Shown: positions 22,987 through 31,365, numbered from the stretch's first letter. The stretch is 38,816 nt of DNA from Stenotrophomonas sp. UBA2124 (GCA_002329155.1 DCXY01000002.1:203062-241877), one strand, 5' to 3'. Notes: a model not told the origin generated them from the sequence alone. Numbers and translations: made by a program.

Positions 22987-23119
22987 GTAGCCCGGGTAAG
23001 CACCAGCGCACCCGGGTTCCGGGGCAAGCGTCTGCCGTGGCACGGATCTTCACTTTTTCTGAAGTGCTTTCTGCCAGTCAATGCAAGGCTCCCGGGTGCG
23101 CTGCGCTTACCCGGGCTAC
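22987..23119. repeat. Head-to-head pair of GTAG-type REP elements between the porin gene and gltS
   Basis: Element 1 (22987-23020, plus) begins GTAGCCCGGGTAAGC and ends GCGCACCCGGG. Element 2 (23087-23119, minus) begins GTAGCCCGGGTAAGC and ends the same way with a one-base indel in the middle. Each folds by CCCGGGT/ACCCGGG. A 66-bp spacer separates them and holds a CTTCA/TGAAG hairpin. The GTAG head and paired, inverted layout match the SMAG/REP elements described in S. maltophilia. No gene is visible in 22973-23258. Confidence 0.8.
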
Positions 23120-23258
23120 GGGAGCTTGCAGGGCCTGCAGACCGCCATCTGCCACCACATTCATGCGCTACAGCCGGCGCCATGCACGACTAACGGCCAT
23201 TGTTATCGTGGCTGCATCCGGCTAGCGTTCCGGCTTTGCTTCAGACAGGTGCCGCCCC

Positions 23259-24461
23259 ATGATCCAACTCGACGCCGTCCAGACCGTGGCATTCGCCGGC
23301 CTGACGCTGTTCGCCGGCTATGCACTGTGCCGTGCCATTCCGTTCTTCCGCCGCTACAACCTGCCCGAACCGGTGGTGGGTGGCCTGCTGGTGGCGCTGG
23401 CCGTCTGGTGGGCCCACAGCCAGCAGACCACGCTGTTCCAGCTCGATACCACGCTCAAGACGCCGCTGATGGTGGCCTTCTTCACCACGCTGGGCATCAA
23501 CGCCAGCGTGCGCCTGCTGCGGGTCAGCGGCAAGCAGGTGATGCTGTTCCTGCTGATCGCCAGCCTGTTCGCGCTGTTGCAGAACTTCATCGGCATCGGC
23601 GTGGCCAGGCTGTTCGGGCTGCACCCGATGTTCGGCGTGCTGGCCGGCTCGGCCACGCTCACCGGCGGCCCGGCCACCGGCCTGGCCTTCGCCCCGCAGT
23701 TCGAGGCTGCTGGCCTGGTGGGCGCCGAGAGCCTGGCGGTGACCGCGGCGATGGCCGGCATCATCTGCGGCGGCCTGGTGGGCGGCCCGGTCATCACCAT
23801 GCTGATGCAGCGCTTCCGCATCGCCCACCCCAGCCAGAAGGCCAGCGAGGCCCAGCTGCAGGACGACGCCATCGTGGTGCACTACCCCAATGAATCGGCA
23901 CGCGAGTTCGACGCGCTCAAGAGCATCGTGGTGCTACTGATCGCGATGTGGGCGGGCACCTGGGTCGGCAAGGCGTTCGAGGGCATGGGCCTGACCCTGC
24001 CGGCCTATATCGGCGCGATGCTGGTGGGCGCGGTGATCCGAAACATCGACGACTACACCGGCTGGATCAGGCTCTCGGTGTCCACCACCGACCTCATCGG
24101 CAACATCTGTCTTGCCCTGTTCCTGGCCATCGCCCTGATGGACCTGAAGCTGTGGGAGCTGGCCGGCATGGGCGTGCCGCTGCTGGTGAACATGATCATC
24201 CAGGTCTCGGTGGTGGCGCTGTTCGCGGTGCCGATCTACCTGCTGATGGGCCGCGACTACGACGCGGCGGTGATGGGCGGCGGCTTCATCGGCTTCATGC
24301 TCGGCACCACGGCCAACGCCATGGCGGTGATGCGCCGGCTGGTGCAGCGTTACGGCCCGGCGCCGCGCGCCTTCCTGGTGGCGCCGCTGGTTGGCGCGTT
24401 CTTCATTGATTTCATCAACGCACTGATCATCACGGGTTTTCTCAACTTCTGGCCGCATTGA
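23259..24461 (+). CDS. gltS: Sodium/glutamate symporter
   Basis: 400 aa, ESS family inner-membrane carrier. About eleven hydrophobic segments; two inverted repeats each carry a glycine-rich pore loop, SATLTGGPATGLAFAP near residue 130-145 and GGFIGFMLGTTANAMAVM near 345-360, as in GltS. The N-terminus lacks a signal peptide. No clear Shine-Dalgarno precedes the ATG (TGCCGCCCC). The D-amino-acid dehydrogenase-like gene follows 85 nt downstream on the same strand. E. coli GltS carries both L- and D-glutamate, so the pair could supply D-amino acids to the oxidase (inference). Confidence 0.95.
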   Translation: MIQLDAVQTVAFAGLTLFAGYALCRAIPFFRRYNLPEPVVGGLLVALAVWWAHSQQTTLFQLDTTLKTPLMVAFFTTLGINASVRLLRVSGKQVMLFLLIASLFALLQNFIGIGVARLFGLHPMFGVLAGSATLTGGPATGLAFAPQFEAAGLVGAESLAVTAAMAGIICGGLVGGPVITMLMQRFRIAHPSQKASEAQLQDDAIVVHYPNESAREFDALKSIVVLLIAMWAGTWVGKAFEGMGLTLPAYIGAMLVGAVIRNIDDYTGWIRLSVSTTDLIGNICLALFLAIALMDLKLWELAGMGVPLLVNMIIQVSVVALFAVPIYLLMGRDYDAAVMGGGFIGFMLGTTANAMAVMRRLVQRYGPAPRAFLVAPLVGAFFIDFINALIITGFLNFWPH

Positions 24462-24546
24462 TCGTGCCGTGATATCCCCGTGCCCGCGCACGAATGGCGG
24501 GCACGGGTGACAATGGCGGCCCCCACCCCACCGCGTTGCCGTATCC

Positions 24547-25788
24547 ATGACTGCCCCCGCGCCTGATTCCGCTTCCACCGGCCACGACCTGGCCATCATC
24601 GGTGCCGGCGTGGTGGGCGTGGCCACCGCCTGGGCGGCGGCACAGCGCGGATTGTCGGTATTGCTGCTGGATCGCAACGACGGCCCGGCGCAGGGCACCT
24701 CCTTCGCCAACGGTGCCCAGCTCAGCTACGCCTATACCGACGCCATGGCCGGCCCCTCCACCTGGAGCCAGCTGCCGCAGATGGCCTTTGGCCGCAACGG
24801 CGCGTTCCGCACGCGCTGGTCGGCGGACCCGGATTTCCTGCGCTGGGGGCTGGCCTTTCTGCGTCAGGCCAGCACGGCCAAGCTGCAGCACAACACGCTG
24901 GCCACGCTGGAGCTGGCACTGGAATCACGTCTGGCGATGCAGTCGCTGCTGCAGCAGCACCCCATCGCCTTCGACCACGCGGTCTCCGGCAAGCTGCACC
25001 TGTATCCCACACAGGAAGGCGTGGATGGCGCGGCGGCGATGATCGCGCTCAAACGCCCTTATGGCGTGCAGCAGCATCTGGTGGACGCCGCTGAGGCGGT
25101 CCGCATCGAACCGGCGCTGGCCGGCGCGCCGTGGCTGGCAGGTGCGGTGTATTCGCCCGATGAAGAAGCCGGCGACCCATTCCGCTTCAGTCAGGGGCTG
25201 CTGGATGTTCTGCAGCGCGACCACGGCGTGCAGGCCAGCTTTGGCTTCGATACCCGGTCACTGCAGCGGAAGGACGGCCAATGGCAGCTGCAGGCACACG
25301 ATGGCCGCCGCGCCAGCGCGCGCCGGCTGCTGGTCTGTGCCGGCATCGACAGCGCCGCGCTGCTGCGACCACTGGGCATTCGCATGCCGCTGATGGCGAT
25401 CAAGGGTTACTCGTTCACCGCGCCGTGCGGCGCCAACGCACCGCAGGTCAGCATCACCGACACCAAGCGCAAGCTGGTGTTCTGCCGCCTTGGCCACCGC
25501 ATCCGCGTGGCCGGCCTGGCCGACATGAACCATTGGAACCCCACGCCGGATCCGGCGCGCCTTGCGCAGCTGGTGGACATGGCCCGCGCCTCGCTGCCGG
25601 AAGCCGCCGACTACTCACGCATTGAAAGCAGCTGGGCCGGCCTGCGCCCGGTCACGCCATGGTCCTCACCGATCATCCGCGCTCTGGGCGACGGTCTGGG
25701 CTGCAACATCGGCCACGGCATGCTCGGCTGGACGCTGGCCATGGGCAGTGGCGAGCGTGCGCTGCAGCAGCTGCTCGGCCTAGGCTGA
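24547..25788 (+). CDS. D-amino acid dehydrogenase-like FAD oxidoreductase (DAO family)
   Basis: 413 aa. An N-terminal Rossmann FAD site is visible as DLAIIGAGVVGVATAWAA (GxGxxG about residue 18-23) and LLLDRNDGPAQGTSFANGAQLSYAY, the DadA-like segment that covers the flavin. A C-terminal closing loop reads SWAGLRPVTPWSSPIIRAL and GHGMLGWTLAMGSG. This is the architecture of DadA-type small-subunit dehydrogenases, which oxidise D-amino acids to keto acids with electrons passed to quinones. Substrate range is open, and related proteins oxidise glycine or hydroxyproline. It is preceded by gltS and followed by the convergent DUF1704 gene with 9 nt between stops. Confidence 0.85.
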   Translation: MTAPAPDSASTGHDLAIIGAGVVGVATAWAAAQRGLSVLLLDRNDGPAQGTSFANGAQLSYAYTDAMAGPSTWSQLPQMAFGRNGAFRTRWSADPDFLRWGLAFLRQASTAKLQHNTLATLELALESRLAMQSLLQQHPIAFDHAVSGKLHLYPTQEGVDGAAAMIALKRPYGVQQHLVDAAEAVRIEPALAGAPWLAGAVYSPDEEAGDPFRFSQGLLDVLQRDHGVQASFGFDTRSLQRKDGQWQLQAHDGRRASARRLLVCAGIDSAALLRPLGIRMPLMAIKGYSFTAPCGANAPQVSITDTKRKLVFCRLGHRIRVAGLADMNHWNPTPDPARLAQLVDMARASLPEAADYSRIESSWAGLRPVTPWSSPIIRALGDGLGCNIGHGMLGWTLAMGSGERALQQLLGLG

Positions 25789-25797
25789 GCACACACC

Positions 25798-27054
25798 TCA
25801 GCCTTCGCTGATCTGATCCATGCGGATGCGGTTGGCGAACAGCGAGAACGCCAGCGCACCGGCCAGGCCATTGGCGCGCTGCACCCACGTTGGCAACCAG
25901 CGCGGCGGTGCCAGCACACCGGCCTCGAACAGCGGCGTCAGCGCCTGCGCATCGCCCAGCGTCATCTTGCCGGCGAACAGCCACCGGCAGGTCTGCAGGC
26001 GCTCCTCGCGCAGCATGTGCCGGAAGAAGGTGTGCACGGACACCAGCCCGCGCAGGTACACGGTGTCCTTGGTGAAGGCAGCGCCACCGGACGGCGGCAC
26101 GCCACGGAACACGCGCTGGGCTGAAGAGAAACTTTCCTCCGGCGTCTGCCCGGCCTCGCGGAAATAGGTGAACACCTGGATGAAATCCGCGCCCTCGCGC
26201 GCCATCGCCACGGCTTCGATGCGCAGGCTGATGCGCTTGAGCCGCTCGATGTCGATGCTGCCGGTGATCTGCTCGGCGAACGTCGCCAGCCCCTCCTGCG
26301 CACCCGTGACGCGCGGTGAGGACAGCGCAAGGCTGGGCAGCACGGTCTGTTCGCGGCCATTGAGCGCGGTCAGCGAATGCACCAGGGCTTCGTGGTGGAA
26401 CAACTGCGCGCGGTCGTAGACGCTGAAGCTGGCGTGGGTACGCAGGCGGATGCGGGTGGGGCCGGCGGCAGCCTTGGCGATCAGCTCCGGGTCCAGTTCC
26501 ACCTCGATCACGCGGCCATGGAAGAAGTCGTCCAGATCGCCCTGCAGCTGCAGCTTCAGCGCGATGGCCGAGAGCGGCACCTGTTCTTCCGGCGCGAGCA
26601 TTTCGTGGTCCAGCTCCTGCGCGATCTGCAGAAAATGCTGCGCGGCCTCGCGCGTGGTCGGGCCGTTGCCCGGCATCGCCTGTTCCGGCAGGCCGAACAG
26701 GTAGGCGGAGAAGTGATCCACCGCGCGTGTGCCCAGCACCTCCAGCAGCCCCGCTGCGAGGTCCCAGCTGCGCGCCGAATCATGCACGTAGCTGCCCAGC
26801 GGGTGCGAGGTGTCGGCAGCGGCCATGATGGCCGCCAGCTCGCGCCGTGATTCGGTGAAATCCAGCTTGGGGTAGACCACCTGCGGCAGTTCGGGCTTGC
26901 CACGCGCCACGCTTTGCAGAAACGGTGCCTGCGTGGACGCGGGCCAGCTGGTCAGGCTGAGCAGGCGGATGCCGCGCACCGCATCGACCATGCGCGCATC
27001 CAGCGCCGCGTGGTGGGCGATGGCCGGGTCCTGGTTGCCGATGGTGATGCTCAT
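25798..27054 (-). CDS. DUF1704 / QEGLA-motif protein, MATCAP-like putative metallopeptidase
   Basis: 418 aa. Databases usually name this family flavohemoglobin expression-modulating QEGLA motif protein. The zinc motif HEALVH (His221, Glu222, His226) and the downstream TGAQEGLATFAEQ (Glu254 as third ligand) match the DUF1704 fold of the eukaryotic tubulin tyrosine carboxypeptidase MATCAP/TMCP1. An intact active site predicts a zinc carboxypeptidase-like enzyme; no bacterial substrate is established to my knowledge. The ATG at 27054 has an excellent ribosome site (GGGAGG). It is the second gene after rsgA, with a 16-nt gap, so probably co-transcribed. No signal peptide; cytoplasmic. Confidence 0.88.
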   Translation of the reverse strand: MSITIGNQDPAIAHHAALDARMVDAVRGIRLLSLTSWPASTQAPFLQSVARGKPELPQVVYPKLDFTESRRELAAIMAAADTSHPLGSYVHDSARSWDLAAGLLEVLGTRAVDHFSAYLFGLPEQAMPGNGPTTREAAQHFLQIAQELDHEMLAPEEQVPLSAIALKLQLQGDLDDFFHGRVIEVELDPELIAKAAAGPTRIRLRTHASFSVYDRAQLFHHEALVHSLTALNGREQTVLPSLALSSPRVTGAQEGLATFAEQITGSIDIERLKRISLRIEAVAMAREGADFIQVFTYFREAGQTPEESFSSAQRVFRGVPPSGGAAFTKDTVYLRGLVSVHTFFRHMLREERLQTCRWLFAGKMTLGDAQALTPLFEAGVLAPPRWLPTWVQRANGLAGALAFSLFANRIRMDQISEG

Positions 27055-27070
27055 GCCCGCCTCCCGCGCC

Positions 27071-28168
27071 TCAGCGCCGCTTGTTCTTGCCGGTGGGCCG
27101 CCACTGCGCGCCACGCCCCACGTTCCTGCGCTCGTTGGACTGCTCGGCCTGGCGCTGCGCCAGCTTGGCCGCGGCGATGGCCACTTCCTCGCGCAGCTTC
27201 AGGTAGTTCTGCAGGCGGCTTTCGTCGATGTCGCCACGTTCGATGGCCTCCTGTACCGCGCAGCCGGGTTCGTGCTGATGCGAGCAGTCACGGAACTTGC
27301 ACTGTTCGGTCAACGCCTCGATGTCGGCGAAGCCGCCTTCGGCCAGGGTTTCCTCGCCGGTGGGTTTGAGCTCGCGCATGCCGGGCGTGTCGATCAGGCA
27401 GGCACCACCAGGCAGCGGCATCAGCGCGCGGTGCGTGGTGGTGTGGCGGCCACGCGAATCGCTGCCACGCACCTCGCCGGTCTTCATCCGGTCCTCGCCC
27501 AGCAGCGTATTGGTCAACGTGGATTTGCCCGCACCGGACGAACCCACCAGCACCACCGTATGCCCCGGCTGCAGCCACGGCGCCAACGCACTGACGCTGT
27601 CCGCATCCTTGCCGTTGACCGCCAGCAGCGGAATGTTTTGCACCGCCAGCTCTTCCAGCACCGCCAGCGCGTCCTCGCTGTATTCGGTCTGGTCGGCCTT
27701 GGTCAGCACCACCACCGGTGCCGCGCCGCCACCACCCACAAGCAGCAGGTAGCGTTCGATGCGGCGAGGGTTGAAGTCGGCATCCAGCCCGCAGACGATG
27801 AACACCGTATCGATGTTGGCCGCGATCACCTGCTGGTGGTAGTGCTCACCGGCCGCGCCGCGCTTGATCGAGGTGCGCCGGGGTAGCAGCGCGACGATGC
27901 GCTTGCCTTCCAGCAGCACCCAGTCACCCACCGCCGCGCGCTCGTGGCTGGGAAAACGCGGCCGCTGCCATTCCGGCGGCGATTCGGTCTTCAGGCTGTT
28001 GTCCGGTGCATCGGCCACCACGTAGCCGGAGCGGTGCTGTTCGATCACCCGTCCCGGCCGTGCCTGCGGATGCGCGGCAAACGCCGCCTGCCAGGACGGT
28101 TCCTCGGGTGCGCCGGGCCAGGGCCAGCCCATGCCACGCAGCGGTGTGAAGTCGAAGGTTTCTGTCAT
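27071..28168 (-). CDS. rsgA: Ribosome small subunit-dependent GTPase A
   Basis: 365 aa. It assists late 30S subunit maturation. An N-terminal OB-fold (about 35-105) is followed by the circularly permuted GTPase: G4 TKAD (156-159), then G1 GSSGAGKST (209-217), then G3 DTPG (260-263). The C-terminal zinc knuckle C-x4-C-x-H-x5-C is complete (Cys290, Cys295, His297, Cys303). The RGRHTTTHR switch (about 239-247) is present. A TAGAAT box lies exactly 6 nt before the ATG with no Shine-Dalgarno between, so the message may be leaderless. The DUF1704 gene follows. Confidence 0.96.
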   Translation of the reverse strand: MTETFDFTPLRGMGWPWPGAPEEPSWQAAFAAHPQARPGRVIEQHRSGYVVADAPDNSLKTESPPEWQRPRFPSHERAAVGDWVLLEGKRIVALLPRRTSIKRGAAGEHYHQQVIAANIDTVFIVCGLDADFNPRRIERYLLLVGGGGAAPVVVLTKADQTEYSEDALAVLEELAVQNIPLLAVNGKDADSVSALAPWLQPGHTVVLVGSSGAGKSTLTNTLLGEDRMKTGEVRGSDSRGRHTTTHRALMPLPGGACLIDTPGMRELKPTGEETLAEGGFADIEALTEQCKFRDCSHQHEPGCAVQEAIERGDIDESRLQNYLKLREEVAIAAAKLAQRQAEQSNERRNVGRGAQWRPTGKNKRR

Positions 28169-28174
28169 CGGGCA

Positions 28175-28180
28175 ATTCTA
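28175..28180 (-). promoter_or_regulatory. Candidate -10 box of rsgA, probably leaderless
   Basis: Minus-strand TAGAAT, then TGCCCG, then the rsgA ATG at 28168. Both hexamer and spacing match lpxL (TAGAAT-TGGCCC-ATG). A TTGACC lies 21 bp upstream, too far for a standard -35. Confidence 0.5.
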
Positions 28181-28309
28181 CCGGGGCTGGTTGGTCCATC
28201 TGGTCAATCAGGGGTGTCTGAGCCGACTTTGGTTGGTGATGGAACCGTTGCCCCGCAACGCAACAATTCCGCTACCATGCGGTATCAATGCCTTGACAGC
28301 CCTGTAGAA

Positions 28310-29581
28310 ATGTCACCCGCCGCCAAACCGCTCGCCACCCGTGAACGCCTGTCCGAAGTCCGCTACGAAATCCGTGGTGAACTGGCCCGGCGAGCCCGTG
28401 AGCTGGAAGCGCAGGGCCGCAAGCTGATCAAGCTCAACATCGGCAACCCCGGCAATTTCGGTTTCCGCGCGCCGGAGCACCTGCAGCGCGCCATCGCCGA
28501 CGACATGGGCCGCACGGACCCCTATACCCACCAGCAGGGCCTGCCGGTGGCGCGTGAGGCCATCGCCGCCGCCTATGCGCGCCGTGGCGCGCCCGACGCC
28601 GTGGCCGACCGGGTGTTCCTGGGCAACGGCGTGTCCGAGCTGATCGACCTCTCGCTGCGGGCGCTGCTCAACCCCGGCGACGAAGTGCTGGTTCCGTCGC
28701 CGGACTACCCGCTGTGGTCGGCGGCGACCATCCTCAACGATGGCCGCCCGGTCTATTACCGCTGCAAGCCGGAAAACGGCTTCCTGCCCGACCCGGTGGA
28801 GATCGAAACGCTGGTGTCCTCACGCACCCGCGCCATCGTGCTGATCAACCCCAACAACCCGGCAGGCGCCAGCTACCCGCGCGAGCTGCTGGAGAAGATC
28901 GTCGCCATCGCCCGCAAGCACAACCTGCTGCTGATGGTGGACGAGATCTACGACCAGATCCTTTACGACGGTGCTGTGTTCCAGCCGGTGGCCCCGCTGG
29001 CCGGCGACCACCCGTGCCTGACCTTCAGCGGCCTGAGCAAGGTGCACCGCGCCTGCGGCTGGCGCGTGGGCTGGATGCTGCTGTCCGGTGCCGCCGAGCA
29101 GCTGGGCGAGTTCCGCGCCGCGCTCGATCTGCTCAGCGCCCTGCGCCTGTGCGCCAACGTGCCCGGCCAGTACGCCATCGAGGCCGCCGTGAACGGCCCT
29201 GACACCATCAGCGGACTGTGCTCGCCCGGTGGCCGCCTCTACGAAACCCGCCGCGCGGTGATCGAAGCCTGCCAGGCAAGCGAGCACCTGCAGCTGGTAG
29301 CCCCGGCCGGCGCGCTGTATGCGTTCCCGGCCGTGGTCGGCCCTGCCGCACAGGGTTTTGATGACCACGATTTCGCCCTGCAGCTGATGGAAGAGGAAGG
29401 CGTGCTGGTGGTACCGGGCTCCAGCTTCAACGTGCCCTACCGCAACCACTTCCGCGTGACCCTGCTGCCGGAGGCCGCAGTGATGCGCGATGTGTTCGGC
29501 CGCATCGACAAGCTGCTGGCGCGCCGCGCCGAGGCGGTCACCAAGGTGGTGCCGCTCAAGTCCCGCAGCGCCGTGGCCTGA
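28310..29581 (+). CDS. alaA: AlaA-type alanine/pyruvate aminotransferase
   Basis: 423 aa, fold type I PLP enzyme (class I/II aminotransferase) of the AlaA/AlaB group that makes alanine from pyruvate with glutamate as donor. It shows KLNIGNPGNFGFRAPEHL near the N-terminus, the NPNNPAGASYP loop (substrate Asn), VDEIYDQILYDG (PLP Asp/Tyr), Lys244 in FSGLSKVHRACGWRVGW as the Schiff-base lysine, and PYRNHFRVTLLPE with the carboxylate-binding Arg near the end. The start at 28310 (MSPAAKPLATR) fits the family. A short in-frame extension from 28277 is possible. It heads a three-gene run with the SGNH esterase (13 nt downstream) and a methyltransferase. Confidence 0.93.
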   Translation: MSPAAKPLATRERLSEVRYEIRGELARRARELEAQGRKLIKLNIGNPGNFGFRAPEHLQRAIADDMGRTDPYTHQQGLPVAREAIAAAYARRGAPDAVADRVFLGNGVSELIDLSLRALLNPGDEVLVPSPDYPLWSAATILNDGRPVYYRCKPENGFLPDPVEIETLVSSRTRAIVLINPNNPAGASYPRELLEKIVAIARKHNLLLMVDEIYDQILYDGAVFQPVAPLAGDHPCLTFSGLSKVHRACGWRVGWMLLSGAAEQLGEFRAALDLLSALRLCANVPGQYAIEAAVNGPDTISGLCSPGGRLYETRRAVIEACQASEHLQLVAPAGALYAFPAVVGPAAQGFDDHDFALQLMEEEGVLVVPGSSFNVPYRNHFRVTLLPEAAVMRDVFGRIDKLLARRAEAVTKVVPLKSRSAVA

Positions 29582-29594
29582 GCCGGGAAGCCGC

Positions 29595-30251
29595 ATGAGC
29601 GAAGCCCAGGCCGCCACCACCCACGACCTTCCCCCGCGCTATCTGGCGCTGGGTGATTCCTACACCATCGGTGAAGGCGTCGCCGCCGAAGGCACCTGGC
29701 CGTGGCAGCTGGCCGATGGCCTGCGCGCACAGGGTTTCGCGCTGGCCGCGCCGGAAGTGATAGCCACCACCGGCTGGACCACCGACGAGCTGGCTGCCGC
29801 CATCGACGCCACCGCTCCGCAGGGGCCGTATGCACTGGTCAGCCTGCTGATCGGCGTCAACAACCAGTACCGTGGCCGCCCGCTGGCCGAGTACCGGCAA
29901 CAGTTCGAGCAGCTGCTGCAGCGCGCGATAGCCCTGGCCGGCGAAGACCCGCGCCGCGTGCTGGTGCTGTCCATTCCCGACTGGGGCATCACGCCCTACG
30001 CCGCCGCCAACGACCGCGACCCGGCCCAGGTGGCGCGCGAGATCGATGATTTCAACGCGGCCGCCCAAGCCTGCTGCGGTGACTACGGCGTGGCCTTCGT
30101 CGATATCACCCCCACCAGCCGTGATGGCGGCGGTCTGCCGGAGATGCTGGTCGAAGACGGCCTGCACCCCTCGGCACGCATGTACCAGTGCTGGGCCGAC
30201 CAGGCGCTGCCGGTCGCCGCCAGCCTGCTTGCCACTGCCGGGGACAGGTGA
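29595..30251 (+). CDS. SGNH/GDSL-family esterase
   Basis: 218 aa. Block I is YLALGDSYTIGEG with nucleophile Ser22, block III LIGVNNQY with the oxyanion Asn, and block V DGLHPS with Asp188 and His191. All catalytic residues are present, so a hydrolase acting on an ester or acyl group is expected. There is no signal peptide, unlike TesA, so it should be cytoplasmic. A GGGAAG ribosome site precedes the ATG at 29595. It follows alaA by 13 nt and its stop overlaps the GTG of the next gene by 4 nt, indicating translational coupling. The substrate is unknown. Confidence 0.88.
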   Translation: MSEAQAATTHDLPPRYLALGDSYTIGEGVAAEGTWPWQLADGLRAQGFALAAPEVIATTGWTTDELAAAIDATAPQGPYALVSLLIGVNNQYRGRPLAEYRQQFEQLLQRAIALAGEDPRRVLVLSIPDWGITPYAAANDRDPAQVAREIDDFNAAAQACCGDYGVAFVDITPTSRDGGGLPEMLVEDGLHPSARMYQCWADQALPVAASLLATAGDR

Positions 30252-30946
30252 GCGAGGTTCCCGCGCAGGCCGCGATGGCGGCCGACGACGCCCGCAGCAT
30301 CGCCCGCGCCTTCGCCCCGGCGCGCCCTTGGGGCAACCGCTGGGATTACTACTACACCCTGTCCAAGCTGCGCAGCGACCCGCTTTATCCGGGTGTCCTC
30401 GCCGCCCTGCGCGGCACCCGCGCACCGGTGCTGGACATGGGCTGCGGGCTCGGCCTGCTGGCGCACGCACTGCGCCACGACGGGCAAGCCCAGCCCTACT
30501 ACGGCGTGGACAACGACGCGGCCAAGATCCGCCGTGGCAATGCCGTCGCCGGCCGCAGCGGTCTTGCGGCAGTCCGTTTTGAGCGCATGGATCTGGCCAC
30601 CACGCTGCCCCGCCACCGCGGCAGCGTGGCCATCCTCGACGTGCTGCAATATCTGCCGGCCAGCGCACAGCAGGCGCTGCTGCAGGCCGCGGCCGGCATG
30701 GTCGATGATGGCAGCCGGCTGGTGATGCGCATGAGCCTGGCCGACCAGACCCGCCGTGGCCGCATTTCCCGGCTGGGCGACCGCGCCGCCAACCTGATCG
30801 GCTGGATGCAGTTCCGCCCGCGCCACTACCCGGACGCCGACCAGCTGCGCGCGCAGCTGGAACAGGCGGGGCTGAAGGTCAACCTGGCCCCGCTGTACGG
30901 GCGTACGCCCTTCAACAACTGGTTGCTGGTGGCCGAGCGCAGTTGA
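30248..30946 (+). CDS. Class I SAM-dependent methyltransferase
   Basis: 232 aa from a GTG at 30248 in a GTGA overlap with the preceding stop; the ATG at 30275 is a possible alternative. SAM motif I VLDMGCGLGLLAHALR, acidic motif II YYGVDNDAAK and the motif IV-like AILDVLQYLP are visible. No recognisable substrate domain. It is translationally coupled to the SGNH esterase and downstream of alaA. Homologous pairs of SGNH hydrolase plus methyltransferase could act on a small-molecule or lipid-like substrate, but this is speculation. Confidence 0.82.
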   Translation: MSEVPAQAAMAADDARSIARAFAPARPWGNRWDYYYTLSKLRSDPLYPGVLAALRGTRAPVLDMGCGLGLLAHALRHDGQAQPYYGVDNDAAKIRRGNAVAGRSGLAAVRFERMDLATTLPRHRGSVAILDVLQYLPASAQQALLQAAAGMVDDGSRLVMRMSLADQTRRGRISRLGDRAANLIGWMQFRPRHYPDADQLRAQLEQAGLKVNLAPLYGRTPFNNWLLVAERS

Positions 30947-30969
30947 GGCGCGACTCAGCCGTTTGCGCC

Positions 30970-30975
30970 GATAAT
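30970..30975 (+). promoter_or_regulatory. Candidate -10 box of the DUF6172 gene
   Basis: GATAAT in CCGATAATGGCTC, 54 nt upstream of the GTG at 31030. Five of six matches to consensus; no clear -35. Confidence 0.3.
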
Positions 30976-31029
30976 GGCTCCATTCTTTCCAGCCGTGCCC
31001 TGCCGGGCCGGCGCACCAACGAGAACCCC

Positions 31030-31365
31030 GTGAGAAGAACCTACCGCCTCGACATCGAAGGCAAGCACCCTGACCGCCTGCTGGAAGCCAGCAAGCACGA
31101 CATCCGCAAGTACATCAAGCGCGAGCGCGGCAAGGCGCTGCCTGCCGATGCGGATTTCTGGGATTTCGACAGCAAGGCCGGCGTGGATGAAGCCAGCGCC
31201 CAGCCGGTGCCGTTCCCGGAGCTGATCCGCGCGGTGGACGCACTGGTCGCAGCCGGCAACACGCAGTTCTACGTGGAAGTGCTGCGCAAGCCCGCCAAGC
31301 GCACCCCGCGCCCGGCCGCCACCACGGACGCCGCACCGGACCCGGAAAGCGATTTCGAGGATTGA
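31030..31365 (+). CDS. DUF6172-family small conserved protein
   Basis: 111 aa from a GTG at 31030. The N-terminal two thirds is the conserved part: RRTYRLDIEGKHPDRLLEASKHDIRKYIKRERGKALP followed by DFWDFD. The tail is Pro/Ala/Asp-rich and low complexity. Rich in basic residues in the first half, acidic at the end; no motif of known function. The longer open frame upstream (from 30943) overlaps the methyltransferase stop and lacks similarity. The family name rests on my memory of the KRERxKxLP..DFWDFD pattern. Function unknown. Confidence 0.75.
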   Translation: MRRTYRLDIEGKHPDRLLEASKHDIRKYIKRERGKALPADADFWDFDSKAGVDEASAQPVPFPELIRAVDALVAAGNTQFYVEVLRKPAKRTPRPAATTDAAPDPESDFED

